A stretch of DNA of 64,000 nucleotides from Hyphomicrobiaceae bacterium. Its GTDB lineage: Bacteria; Pseudomonadota; Alphaproteobacteria; Rhizobiales; Hyphomicrobiaceae. Position numbers and translations under genes: made by a program. The notes beneath the pieces were generated by a model. That model searched no databases and had not been told where the DNA came from. It saw nothing but the letters and a program-made list of their open reading frames with translations. The stretch covers positions 1 through 64,000 of the forward strand of contig JAEUMD010000017.1 in the NCBI GenBank assembly GCA_016793635.1, in the 5' to 3' direction. Positions 26,537 through 33,707 of this stretch are shown here, one piece after another (within the stretch, counting starts at the first letter, position 1; each line of letters begins with the position of its first letter).

Positions 26537-26797
26537 ATGGCTCGTCAAAACGGGGGCAGAGCCCTCCTTTCCACACTGGCGCCCATCATCGCGGCGGCAT
26601 GGATTGTCACCGTCGCCTATCTGGCTTGGCGCGGCTGGCCGCACGTCTCACTCGATCTCAGCGCCCAGGATGCGGCGACTCAGGCCGCCTATCGCACTGC
26701 CGTCATGCGGCATCTCACGGCCTATGCCGTGCTGGCCATCGCCCCTGCGGGGCTGCTCGTGCTCGCCGCCCGCTTCGTCGCGAACCGCATCCGCTAA
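26537..26797 (+). CDS. Small membrane protein, 86 aa
   Basis: Not recognised. It has two hydrophobic segments (LLSTLAPIIAAAWIVTVAYLAW and AVLAIAPAGLLVLAARFVA) separated by a hydrophilic stretch HVSLDLSAQDAATQAAYRT. The start MARQNGGRALLS is supported by GAAAGGA about 5 nt upstream. It lies 63 bp after the MFS gene, so it may be co-transcribed with it. An isolated TTATCCACA sequence at 26510-26518 lies just upstream. Confidence 0.65.
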   Translation: MARQNGGRALLSTLAPIIAAAWIVTVAYLAWRGWPHVSLDLSAQDAATQAAYRTAVMRHLTAYAVLAIAPAGLLVLAARFVANRIR

Positions 26798-27105
26798 CGG
26801 CGGCGCACGGACACCACAGGCCTCTGAGGCCTCAGACGCGACAGTGGCGGCACTTGCGCAATGCTCAGGTGGATGCGAATGAAATGGGATGTGGCCGGAT
26901 CGCCAGGGTGCGAACGGTTAGGATGGAAGCGCCCCGCGGTTTCATCGAAATCCGGCGCGGCACCCTGAACTCACTGTTATGAGTGCTATCCACGAGCGAA
27001 CGGGATCGCAAGAGCGACGCCAGCTCTTGAGATAGGTCTCCAGCGGCTCGTACCACTCGTCGCCGCATCGATTGTCCCGCTCAAGACGGGGAGGCTCGCC
27101 GTACC
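26798..27105. other. Intergenic gap
   Basis: 308 bp without a supported gene, hairpin or repeat. It probably carries the promoter of the exported protein gene at 27106. Confidence 0.4.
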
Positions 27106-27597
27106 ATGCTTTCCGCACGCACGCTCCTCGCCTCGGCTATCGCAACCGCCGTGGTCGCAACCTCCGGCACGGTCACGGCTCTCGCCGACGACACGCCGTT
27201 CGCGACGCTCGCCGGAACTTGGTCAGGCGCAGGTCAGGTGCGGCTCGAGGGCGGCAAATACGAAGCGATCCGGTGCAAGGCCTATTACACGACGTCCTCG
27301 GGCGGCAAAGGCCTCGGCATGGCGATCCGCTGCGCCAGCTCGGCCACCAAGATCGAGATGCGCGCCAACCTGGCCTACGAGCAAGGCAGGATCACCGGCG
27401 ACTGGGAAGAGCGCACCTATAATGCCGCCGGCAACGTAGCGGGCACCTCGACGGGTGACCACATGACGCTGACGATCGACGGCGGCGGCTTGAGCGGCAG
27501 CCTCGCCGTGCGCCTCAGCGACAAGACCCAGATCGTCTCGATCTCCACCACCGGCTCGACCTTCCGCGGCCTCAACCTCTCGCTCACGCGAGGTTGA
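27106..27597 (+). CDS. Exported protein of unknown function, 163 aa
   Basis: A signal peptide (MLSARTLLASAIATAVVATS, cleavage near TALADD) precedes a beta-rich domain with WSGAGQVRLEGGKYEAIRCK, AIRCASSATKIEMRA, GDWEERTYNAAGN and a Ser/Thr/Gly-rich end. Two cysteines fall in the first half and may form a disulfide. No enzyme motif is seen. A GGGGAGG stretch lies about 10 nt upstream. A GGCGCGC hairpin follows the stop. Confidence 0.7.
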   Translation: MLSARTLLASAIATAVVATSGTVTALADDTPFATLAGTWSGAGQVRLEGGKYEAIRCKAYYTTSSGGKGLGMAIRCASSATKIEMRANLAYEQGRITGDWEERTYNAAGNVAGTSTGDHMTLTIDGGGLSGSLAVRLSDKTQIVSISTTGSTFRGLNLSLTRG

Positions 27598-27627
27598 TTT
27601 CTCCTCGCCCGGTGTGGCCAGAACGCA

Positions 27628-27644
27628 GGCGCGCGCGGCGCGCC
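27628..27644 (+). terminator. GC hairpin after the exported protein gene
   Basis: GGCGCGC-GCG-GCGCGCC, a 7 bp stem with a 3-nt loop, 31 nt past the stop. No T-run. Confidence 0.4.
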
Positions 27645-27786
27645 CGCGTGATAGCATCTCCTTGATTTGCCAGACTGGACACGCATCAAACGACCCGGCT
27701 GGCTGCTCGCTGGATTGCGCCGCGACGGTCGCTAGCTGGCGCCGCGTTACCTTGTGAGCACCCCTCAGAACTCTGGAGCCGACACG

Positions 27787-28182
27787 ATGATCATGAAGCG
27801 CGATCACAATACCTCGTCCCGCCACCATCGCCGGGCGCTCCTCGCCCTGGCGTCGGTCGCGGCTCTAGCCGGAGGTATGGCGGCGGCGGAGGCGGGTCGC
27901 ATCGGCATCTCGCGCGACTATGGCTACAACGGCCTGCGTGACGGTTACGTCGTCGCGCACAGCCGCTTCGGAAATGGCAGCATCACCGGCGCCGTGCGCC
28001 AAACGTCGGTTGGGCCGCAGGTGCGGCTGCCTGGTGGCACGTGGGAATATTGCCGCCGGAGCTGCTCGGAGACGCTGCGCGTCGAGACCGTCGATTACTG
28101 GGAAGGCAGGTCCGACGGTGCGTCGGGACTGTCGCAGGAATGCGGCCTGCTCGGCTGCCTCAGCGTCCGCATAGGCCGCTGA
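27787..28182 (+). CDS. Exported protein of unknown function, 131 aa
   Basis: Starts MIMKRDHNTSSRHHRRALLA, with a signal peptide ending near AGGMAAAEAG. The mature part is short and basic, with YGYNGLRDGYVVAHSRFGNG and six cysteines in the last 60 residues (two near YCRRSCSE, others in SQECGLLGCLS). The pattern suggests a small disulfide-bonded periplasmic or secreted protein. A GGAG lies 8 nt before ATG 27787. No family recognised. Confidence 0.65.
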   Translation: MIMKRDHNTSSRHHRRALLALASVAALAGGMAAAEAGRIGISRDYGYNGLRDGYVVAHSRFGNGSITGAVRQTSVGPQVRLPGGTWEYCRRSCSETLRVETVDYWEGRSDGASGLSQECGLLGCLSVRIGR

Positions 28183-28304
28183 AAGCCACGGGGGAGCGGC
28201 GGGGGACCTGTTCATGCTCGCCGGCCCGCCCTGAATTTACCAATCGGCGGCCCCGCGAGCGCGGCCGCCTGGAAGTTCAATGCGATGGCTGGATAATCGT
28301 CCCG

Positions 28305-28967
28305 TCAGCGGATGAATGGATTGGTGCGCCGCTCGAGGCCGATGGTGCTTCCGGGGCCATGGCCACAAATGAACGCCCACTCGTCGCCGAGCGTCATCAG
28401 CTTCGACTTGATGGCGGCGATCAGTGCATCGTGATCTCCGTAGGGGAAATCGGTGCGTCCGATCGATCCGCGGAACAATACGTCGCCGACGATCGCGAAC
28501 TTCTGCGCCTGATTGAGGAAAACGACGGAGCCGGGAGAGTGCCCCGGGCAGTGGCGCACGTCGAATACGTGACGGCCGACGCTCACGCTGTCGCCTTCGT
28601 CGAGCCAGCGGTCGGGCGTGACGTTGCGGGCCGGGATGCCGTAGGACTGGCCCTGCTCCTCCAAATGATCGAGGAGCAGCTTGTCGGCGATGTGCGGCCC
28701 GATGATCTCGACGCCGAGCCGATCACGCAAATCGGCTGCACCCGCCGCGTGGTCGATGTGTCCGTGCGTCAGGATGATCTTGTCGGGCTTGAACTTCATC
28801 TGCGCGATGCCGGCCATGATGCGCTCGAGTTCGCCACCCGGATCGACGACAGCGCCAACCTTGGTCTCGTCGTCCCATATCAGCGTGCAGTTCTGCTGGA
28901 ACGGCGTCACCGGAATGATCGCCGCCTTGAGACCTTCGGGACGGGTGCTGGCGCTGGCTGAGGACAT
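28305..28967 (-). CDS. MBL-fold metallo-hydrolase (glyoxalase II-like)
   Basis: A 220-residue metallo-beta-lactamase-fold hydrolase. Metal ligands: His68, His70, Asp72 and His73 in LTHGHIDHAAG, the later CPGHSPGS histidine, VGDVLF aspartate and ICGHGPGST histidine. The compact size and GHSPGS match the YcbL-like glyoxalase II subgroup. Start taken at 28967 (MSSASASTRPEG) because it matches the family N-terminus; the upstream ribosome site is weak. It diverges from the GH114-like gene across about 150 bp. Substrate not known. Confidence 0.88.
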   Translation of the reverse strand: MSSASASTRPEGLKAAIIPVTPFQQNCTLIWDDETKVGAVVDPGGELERIMAGIAQMKFKPDKIILTHGHIDHAAGAADLRDRLGVEIIGPHIADKLLLDHLEEQGQSYGIPARNVTPDRWLDEGDSVSVGRHVFDVRHCPGHSPGSVVFLNQAQKFAIVGDVLFRGSIGRTDFPYGDHDALIAAIKSKLMTLGDEWAFICGHGPGSTIGLERRTNPFIR

Positions 28968-29116
28968 GTGGGCCCGTTGTTGTTGTGACCGATCGGCTCG
29001 GGTCAATGGAACTCACGGGTCATAGCCGAATTCGGCGATTGGTGCCAACACGCCCCGAGAATGCCGGCTGCACGGTCGCCGACGTCCGCACAGCGCGGGC
29101 CTGAGAGGAAACGAGA

Positions 29117-30205
29117 ATGAAGGTGCGCCGCAAACCGCGATCCATGTTCCGCGTCACGGCATTCGCATTGGCCGTCGCGGTCTTGGCATTCACCGTCCAA
29201 CGCCTGTCGTCTCCGGCGCCCGATCGTCGCGAGCTGCTCGCAGCGGCGCGATCCTGGACCTACCAGTTGCAGGGGCTCGGCGGCGCGCTTCCCGGGCTCA
29301 CGGCGTCGACCAGCGACCTCCTCGTCATCGATTACGCGAAGACGGGGAGCAACGGCACGTCGCCTCTCTCGGCCGACGAGGTCGCGGCCCTCAAACGCAA
29401 ACCGGACGGGGGCCGCCGTCTGGTGGTCGCGTATCTCTCGATCGGGGAGGCCGAGGAATATCGCCCGTACTGGCAGGCATCGTGGAAGGCGGATCCGCCC
29501 GCGTGGCTCGCCGAAAAGAACTGCCGCTGGCCCGACAATCATCTGGTTCGCTTCTGGCACGACGAGTGGGAAGACCTCGCCTACCGCGGGCCGGAGTCCT
29601 ACCTCGCCCGCATTCAAGCCGCCGGCTTCGACGGCGTCTACCTCGACCGAATCGACGTTTACGCCGAGGTCTCGCATCCCAAGGGCGCCGGAAAGGCGGC
29701 GATGGTGTCGTTCGTGCGCAATCTCGCGGCCACGGCGCGGCGGAGCGTTCCGGGCTTTCTCGTCATCGCGCAGAACGCCGAGGAGTTGCTGGAGGACACC
29801 TCTTACCGCGGCGTAATCGACGGCATCGCCAAGGAGGACCTGCTCTTTGGATTGACCGGGACGGGCGTGCGAAATGGCGCCGACGAGATCAAATGGAGCA
29901 CCGGTCAACTCACGCGCTTGCGTCGCGACGGCAAGGCCGTGCTCGTCGTCGAATACTTGAAATCGCAAACGGCCGTTGACGCCGCACGCCTGGAACTCGC
30001 CGGGCTCGGTTTCGTACCTGCCTTCCCTCCCCGCTCGCTCGATGGCAGCGATCCGCTCGCTCTCGTTGAAAACGCTTCAGGCGAAGGCGGCGGTGACGGT
30101 GCAGACCAGGGCGGCGAGCAGGATCGAGGCGGCGAGGCCGAAAAGGGCACGCCAGAATATGCACGGAGCAACTGCGCCACGTCCGCCAAGAACGGCGAGC
30201 CTTGA
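29117..30205 (+). CDS. Putative exported glycoside hydrolase, MJ1477/TM1410 (GH114-like) family
   Basis: A 362-residue protein with an N-terminal signal anchor (MFRVTAFALAVAVLAFTVQR). Conserved patches are DLLVIDYAKTG, VVAYLSIGEAEEYRPYW, GFDGVYLDRIDVY and VIAQNAEELLED. These match the TIM-barrel family related to endo-alpha-1,4-polygalactosaminidases; acidic residues in the LDRID and GEAEEY patches are candidate catalytic sites. The last 45 residues are a Gly/Glu-rich tail unlike the family. GAGAGGA lies a few nt before ATG 29117. Its substrate is unknown; an exopolysaccharide locus is in the same window, but 22 kb away. Confidence 0.8.
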   Translation: MKVRRKPRSMFRVTAFALAVAVLAFTVQRLSSPAPDRRELLAAARSWTYQLQGLGGALPGLTASTSDLLVIDYAKTGSNGTSPLSADEVAALKRKPDGGRRLVVAYLSIGEAEEYRPYWQASWKADPPAWLAEKNCRWPDNHLVRFWHDEWEDLAYRGPESYLARIQAAGFDGVYLDRIDVYAEVSHPKGAGKAAMVSFVRNLAATARRSVPGFLVIAQNAEELLEDTSYRGVIDGIAKEDLLFGLTGTGVRNGADEIKWSTGQLTRLRRDGKAVLVVEYLKSQTAVDAARLELAGLGFVPAFPPRSLDGSDPLALVENASGEGGGDGADQGGEQDRGGEAEKGTPEYARSNCATSAKNGEP

Positions 30206-30289
30206 TAACCTGCCATGTTTCTAAATGCAAAACGCTGCAGAACTTGGAGTTCGACTGATCGAAGCGCAATTTCGATCTCTGGAAATTGG

Positions 30290-30304
30290 TTAAGGGAACG
30301 TTAA
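30290..30304. promoter_or_regulatory. Perfect TTAA-N7-TTAA (CtrA box) between convergent genes
   Basis: TTAA-GGGAACG-TTAA on the plus strand, which is TTAA-CGTTCCC-TTAAC on the minus strand. It lies in the 180 bp between the GH114-like gene end and the ctrA gene end. No annotated promoter target points away from it on either side. Confidence 0.6.
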
Positions 30305-30321
30305 TTCCCGTGCCAATTCCG

Positions 30322-30349
30322 CAAAAAATAAGGGGCCCGAGGGCCCCTT
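30322..30349 (-). terminator. Rho-independent terminator of ctrA
   Basis: On the minus strand AAGGGGCCC / GGGCCCCTT forms an 8-9 bp stem and is followed directly by ATTTTTTG. It lies about 37 nt past the ctrA stop. This is the clearest intrinsic terminator in the window. Confidence 0.93.
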
Positions 30350-30385
30350 GAAATGTTCTGCCGCACTCAAGGTGCATTTTTCCAG

Positions 30386-31087
30386 TTAGGCGGCGACGTG
30401 CTTGTCGTCGTTGGGATCGCGCAGCACATAGCCACGACCCCACACCGTCTCGATGTAGCCGTTGCGATCGCCCGTCGCATCCTTGAGCTTCTTGCGCAGC
30501 TTGCAGATGAAGACGTCGATGATCTTGAGCTCGGGCTCGTCCATGCCACCGTAAAGATGATTGAGGAACATCTCCTTGGTAAGCGTGGTGCCCTTGCGCA
30601 GCGAGAGCAACTCGAGCATCTGGTATTCCTTGCCCGTCAGATGCACGCGCTGACCGTTGACCTCGACCGTCTTGGCATCGAGATTGACGCGAAGTTCGCC
30701 CGTCTCGATAACTGACTGTGCGTGCCCTTTCGAGCGACGCACGATGGCGTGGATGCGCGCGACGAGCTCGTCCTTGTGGAACGGTTTCGTCAGATAGTCG
30801 TCGGCACCGAAGCCGAGACCACGCACCTTATCCTCGATGCCGGCATGGCCGGAGAGGATCAATATCGGCGTCTGGACCTTTGCAACGCGCAACATCTTGA
30901 GCACGTCGTAGCCGCTCATGTCGGGCAGCCCGAGATCCAGAAGGATGATGTCGTAGTCATAGAGCTTGCCGAGGTCTACGCCCTCCTCGCCAAGATCGGT
31001 TGTGTAGATGTTGAAGCCTTCGGACTGAAGCATCAGCTCGATGCTTTGCGCCGTGGCGCTGTCGTCCTCGATCAGTAGAACCCGCAT
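30386..31087 (-). CDS. ctrA: Cell-cycle master response regulator CtrA
   Basis: OmpR/PhoB-type response regulator controlling cell cycle, motility and development genes. The 233-residue protein has a receiver domain with phosphoacceptor Asp51, acidic residues Glu7, Asp8 and Asp9, and Lys101. The C-terminal winged helix (about 125-225) has [17 protein letters not shown] and [12 protein letters not shown], characteristic of CtrA. The C-terminus ends HVAA; in Caulobacter the last two Ala residues form part of the ClpXP degron. A terminator follows at 30322-30349. Upstream, a TTAA-N7-TAAT box may allow self-control. Confidence 0.97.
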   Translation of the reverse strand: MRVLLIEDDSATAQSIELMLQSEGFNIYTTDLGEEGVDLGKLYDYDIILLDLGLPDMSGYDVLKMLRVAKVQTPILILSGHAGIEDKVRGLGFGADDYLTKPFHKDELVARIHAIVRRSKGHAQSVIETGELRVNLDAKTVEVNGQRVHLTGKEYQMLELLSLRKGTTLTKEMFLNHLYGGMDEPELKIIDVFICKLRKKLKDATGDRNGYIETVWGRGYVLRDPNDDKHVAA

Positions 31088-31195
31088 GCCAGTTCCTCGT
31101 TAACCCGGTCGTGCCGCCGGGCCGCTGCCCCGTTTCGTGAAGAGAACTCAACTCGGCTCTCGCTAATGCATCGTTAGGAAAGTAACCCTCAGAGG

Positions 31196-31210
31196 TTAAC
31201 AAACCCTAAT
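31196..31210 (-). promoter_or_regulatory. CtrA-like box upstream of ctrA
   Basis: TTAA-CAAACCC-TAAT on the plus strand: one perfect half-site and a second half-site in which only the spacing-aligned TAA is kept. It lies 109 bp upstream of the ctrA start, where autoregulation would be expected. Confidence 0.4.
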
Positions 31211-31690
31211 TTTGTCTTGCGAACTGGCAGAGAATTCGACGCCCCGCTCTGCCAACCGCAATTCGCCCATTCGGTCCGACGCAAACCCGACCGATCGCCG
31301 CCGGCAGGCCGACAGCGCTCCGCCGCCCGCCGGAATGCCTCCGGCGCGGCAAACGGTTAACCGAATGCGATGTGTTGTATTACCCCTTCGACTGCGCCGA
31401 TCCCCGAAGAACGAGCGTGCCTCGGATGCCCATCCGAACCATTCGCTCGCCTGCCCCTACGAGAATTCGCCACGAATCCACGAGTAACAGAATTCGCCGT
31501 GCCGCCACAGTTCAGATCGCCCATTTTTGGGATGAGATTAAATACTTTGGAGCCAATCTCCGCCGCCGTTGCTTTACCGCAACTTAAAACGCCTGTGGGA
31601 TATTATCGCTCGATCAGCGTTGCAGACGCAGCAACGCATTCTCGGCACCGCGTTTGATATTCAATCCGACCGCGGAACTTGATCCGGGAA

Positions 31691-31707
31691 TTGGCACGGA
31701 AATTGAT
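31691..31707 (+). promoter_or_regulatory. Sigma-54-like element upstream of fliJ
   Basis: TTGGCACGGAAATTGAT matches the consensus TTGGCACG-N4-TTGCW with GG and G(A) exactly 12 apart; only the C of the -12 GC is replaced by A. It lies 42 bp upstream of the fliJ start. Sigma-54 drives late flagellar genes in Caulobacter. Confidence 0.4.
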
Positions 31708-31748
31708 TTACGATCATCGACGTTCGAATTTGTCTGGGGTATCGAACT

Positions 31749-32132
31749 ATGAAATCACCTGAGACGGCAATACGCGCGCTCCGTTTCGAAGCCGACGAGA
31801 AGGCCCGCCGCGTCGAGGATCTCGAACAGATGATCCGCGAGTTCGAGCAGGTTGCAACAGATCTCGAGCGACAGATTCAGGCGGAAGAAGATCGCACCGG
31901 TATTCGCGACAGCTCCCATTTCGCCTATTCGACGTTTGCCCGCTCGGCGGCCCAGCGCCGCGAGAACCTGCTCAATTCGGCACGCGGGCTGAGAGACCGC
32001 CTCGAAGTCGCTGTTCGCGAGCGTGATGAAGCGGTGGAGCAGATGTCTCGGGTTTCCGTAACCGAGCAGCGCACCCATTCGGGCCGCCCCCGCAGTCGCT
32101 CCGATCGCCACCACGGCACGCAGCTTCGCTAG
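31749..32132 (+). CDS. fliJ: FliJ-like flagellar export protein
   Basis: A 127-residue coiled-coil protein, MKSPETAIRALRFEADEKAR, with RRVEDLEQMIREFEQVATDL and HFAYSTFARSAAQRRENLLN. These match the alphaproteobacterial FliJ pattern; FliJ helps the ATPase FliI feed the flagellar export gate. The end (TEQRTHSGRPRSRSDRHHGT) is Arg/Ser-rich and does not resemble the family, so the gene may be altered at its 3' end. No fliI or other flagellar gene is nearby. It is divergent from ctrA, as in several related genomes. Confidence 0.7.
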   Translation: MKSPETAIRALRFEADEKARRVEDLEQMIREFEQVATDLERQIQAEEDRTGIRDSSHFAYSTFARSAAQRRENLLNSARGLRDRLEVAVRERDEAVEQMSRVSVTEQRTHSGRPRSRSDRHHGTQLR

Positions 32133-32293
32133 AGCGTCATAGCCTTTGCTGGAATAGCGCCCAAGTTTCTTCACGTTGCGGATCGAACGCAAAACCGTCA
32201 GGTGAGGGCGTGATCTACGCTTTTGACGGAGGCGCGGAGTGCTTCGATATCGAACGTTCGCCCATTTTCCCCACTCCTAGAATGGGACATTAC

Positions 32294-32326
32294 CGAGGCG
32301 CGCACCCTTCGCGGGTTCGCGCCTCG
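32294..32326. terminator. Bidirectional hairpin between fliJ and the T1SS genes
   Basis: A 9 bp outer stem CGAGGCGCG / CGCGCCTCG with an inner ACCC/GGGT pairing and an UUCGC-type loop, between the convergent fliJ and HlyD genes. On the plus strand it is followed by TAACGTTTT. Confidence 0.75.
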
Positions 32327-32387
32327 TAACGTTTTGACGCAGCGCCGTTCAAATCGGATTGAATAGGAATTTTCGCGTCGATCGCGG

Positions 32388-33707
32388 TCAGCCATCCCGG
32401 AAAGCGTGGGAGAGTGCATCGGCGAGCGGCTTCACCAGATAACTGAGCATCGAGCGCGATCCGGTTTCGAAATAAACCTCTGCCGGCATTCCGGGCAGCA
32501 GCATATGTCCGCTGGAAAGGCGGGCGAGCTCACGCGCTGCGATTTCCACGTCGGCGCTGAAATAGCTGCGTCCGGATTTGTCGACCAGTTCGGCCGGAGA
32601 AACGCGGATCACCGAGCCTTCAAGGCGAGGCGTCGTGGCGCTGTCGAGCGCCGGAAAGCGAATGGTCGCCACCTGCCCGGCACGGACCTTGTCGACATCT
32701 TGGGTCTTCATCTCCGCGGTGACGATCAGCCGCTCGTCCTCGGGGATGACCTGGAGGATCGGGCTTGCCGGTGAGATGACGCCGCCGACCGTCTGAAGGC
32801 TCAGCGCATGGACCCGACCGCTGCGCGGGGCACGGATTTCGATGCGGGCCAGGCGGTCGACGTAAGTCCGCTCGCTTGCGCGGGCCTCGGCCAGTTGGGC
32901 CTGCACTTTGCGCAACTCGTCGACCACCTCGGTCGTGAACGTCTTCTCGAGCTGGGCGATGCGCAGATCGACCTCCATCACGGCCCCCTGCGCCTTGGCC
33001 AGATCCGAAGAGAGCCGTCCTGTCTCACCTTCGAGTCGCGCCGCCTCGCGCTCGATCGGCAGCATCCGCTGGCGGTTGACGAAGCCCTTCTCGTAGAGCG
33101 GCCGCAGCGCGGTGAGTTCGCGCACGACGAGATCGGCCTGCTTGCGCGACGACGAGAGCTGCGCCTCGATGCCGCGCACCTCACCCTCGAGCTGGCCTCG
33201 GCGCTCCACCAGCAACGCCCGCTCGCCGAGGTGACCGGTGCGGCGGGCGGCAAACAGCGTCTTCTGCGCCGCTTGGATGCGGCTCGTCTCCTCGTCATCG
33301 TCGAGGCCGGAAGGACGCGCGAACGCCTCGCGCCGGTCCCGCTCCGCCTCGAGGCGCGCCTCCTGGATCGAAAGTTCGCGGACGCGCGAGCGGGCGATGG
33401 CGAGATCGGCTGACGCTCTTGTTCCGTCGAGACGCAATAGCACGTCACCGGCTCGCACCTGATCTCCGTTGCGCACGCGGATCTCGGCGACGATACCGCC
33501 GTCGAGATGCTGCACCGTCTGATAGCTGCTTTCCACCGTGACCTTTCCCGGAGCCATCACCGCGCCCGAGATCGAGGCGAGCAGCAACCACGCGGCGAGT
33601 CCGAGCACGAGCCCGGCAACGGTGCGCATGCCGCGCCGTATCCATGGATCGGTAAGGTGCCAGTCCTCGGGAGGAGCCAAGGCCGCCGTTACGTCTGAGT
33701 GTGCCAT
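32388..33707 (-). CDS. HlyD-family membrane fusion protein of type I secretion (PrtE-like)
   Basis: Periplasmic adaptor linking the ABC exporter to a TolC-type outer-membrane channel. The 439-residue protein has one membrane segment (VAGLVLGLAAWLLLASISGAV). It then has a lipoyl half-motif VQHLDGGIVAEIRVRNGDQV, a coiled-coil hairpin (about 110-260) and the C-terminal beta part VHALSLQTVGGVISPASPIL. The start overlaps the stop of the ABC gene (TGATG), so translation is coupled. No TolC or secreted substrate gene is next to it. It is followed by the bidirectional hairpin. Confidence 0.93.
   Translation of the reverse strand: MAHSDVTAALAPPEDWHLTDPWIRRGMRTVAGLVLGLAAWLLLASISGAVMAPGKVTVESSYQTVQHLDGGIVAEIRVRNGDQVRAGDVLLRLDGTRASADLAIARSRVRELSIQEARLEAERDRREAFARPSGLDDDEETSRIQAAQKTLFAARRTGHLGERALLVERRGQLEGEVRGIEAQLSSSRKQADLVVRELTALRPLYEKGFVNRQRMLPIEREAARLEGETGRLSSDLAKAQGAVMEVDLRIAQLEKTFTTEVVDELRKVQAQLAEARASERTYVDRLARIEIRAPRSGRVHALSLQTVGGVISPASPILQVIPEDERLIVTAEMKTQDVDKVRAGQVATIRFPALDSATTPRLEGSVIRVSPAELVDKSGRSYFSADVEIAARELARLSSGHMLLPGMPAEVYFETGSRSMLSYLVKPLADALSHAFRDG

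Larger units (their letters stand above)
31088..31748. other. ctrA-fliJ divergent regulatory region (661 bp)
   Basis: A/T-rich relative to the window and without a convincing gene. It contains a CtrA-like box, a sigma-54-like element near fliJ and a GANTC sequence (GAATC near 31475, a CcrM-type methylation motif). The size and content fit a complex ctrA promoter region as in other alphaproteobacteria. Confidence 0.55.

Noticed and set aside
30074-30205. Reverse-strand frame with a hydrophobic end (ALFGLAASILLAALVCTV)
   Set aside because: It has no ATG, GTG or TTG start after the upstream stop, and overlaps the coding end of the GH114-like gene.
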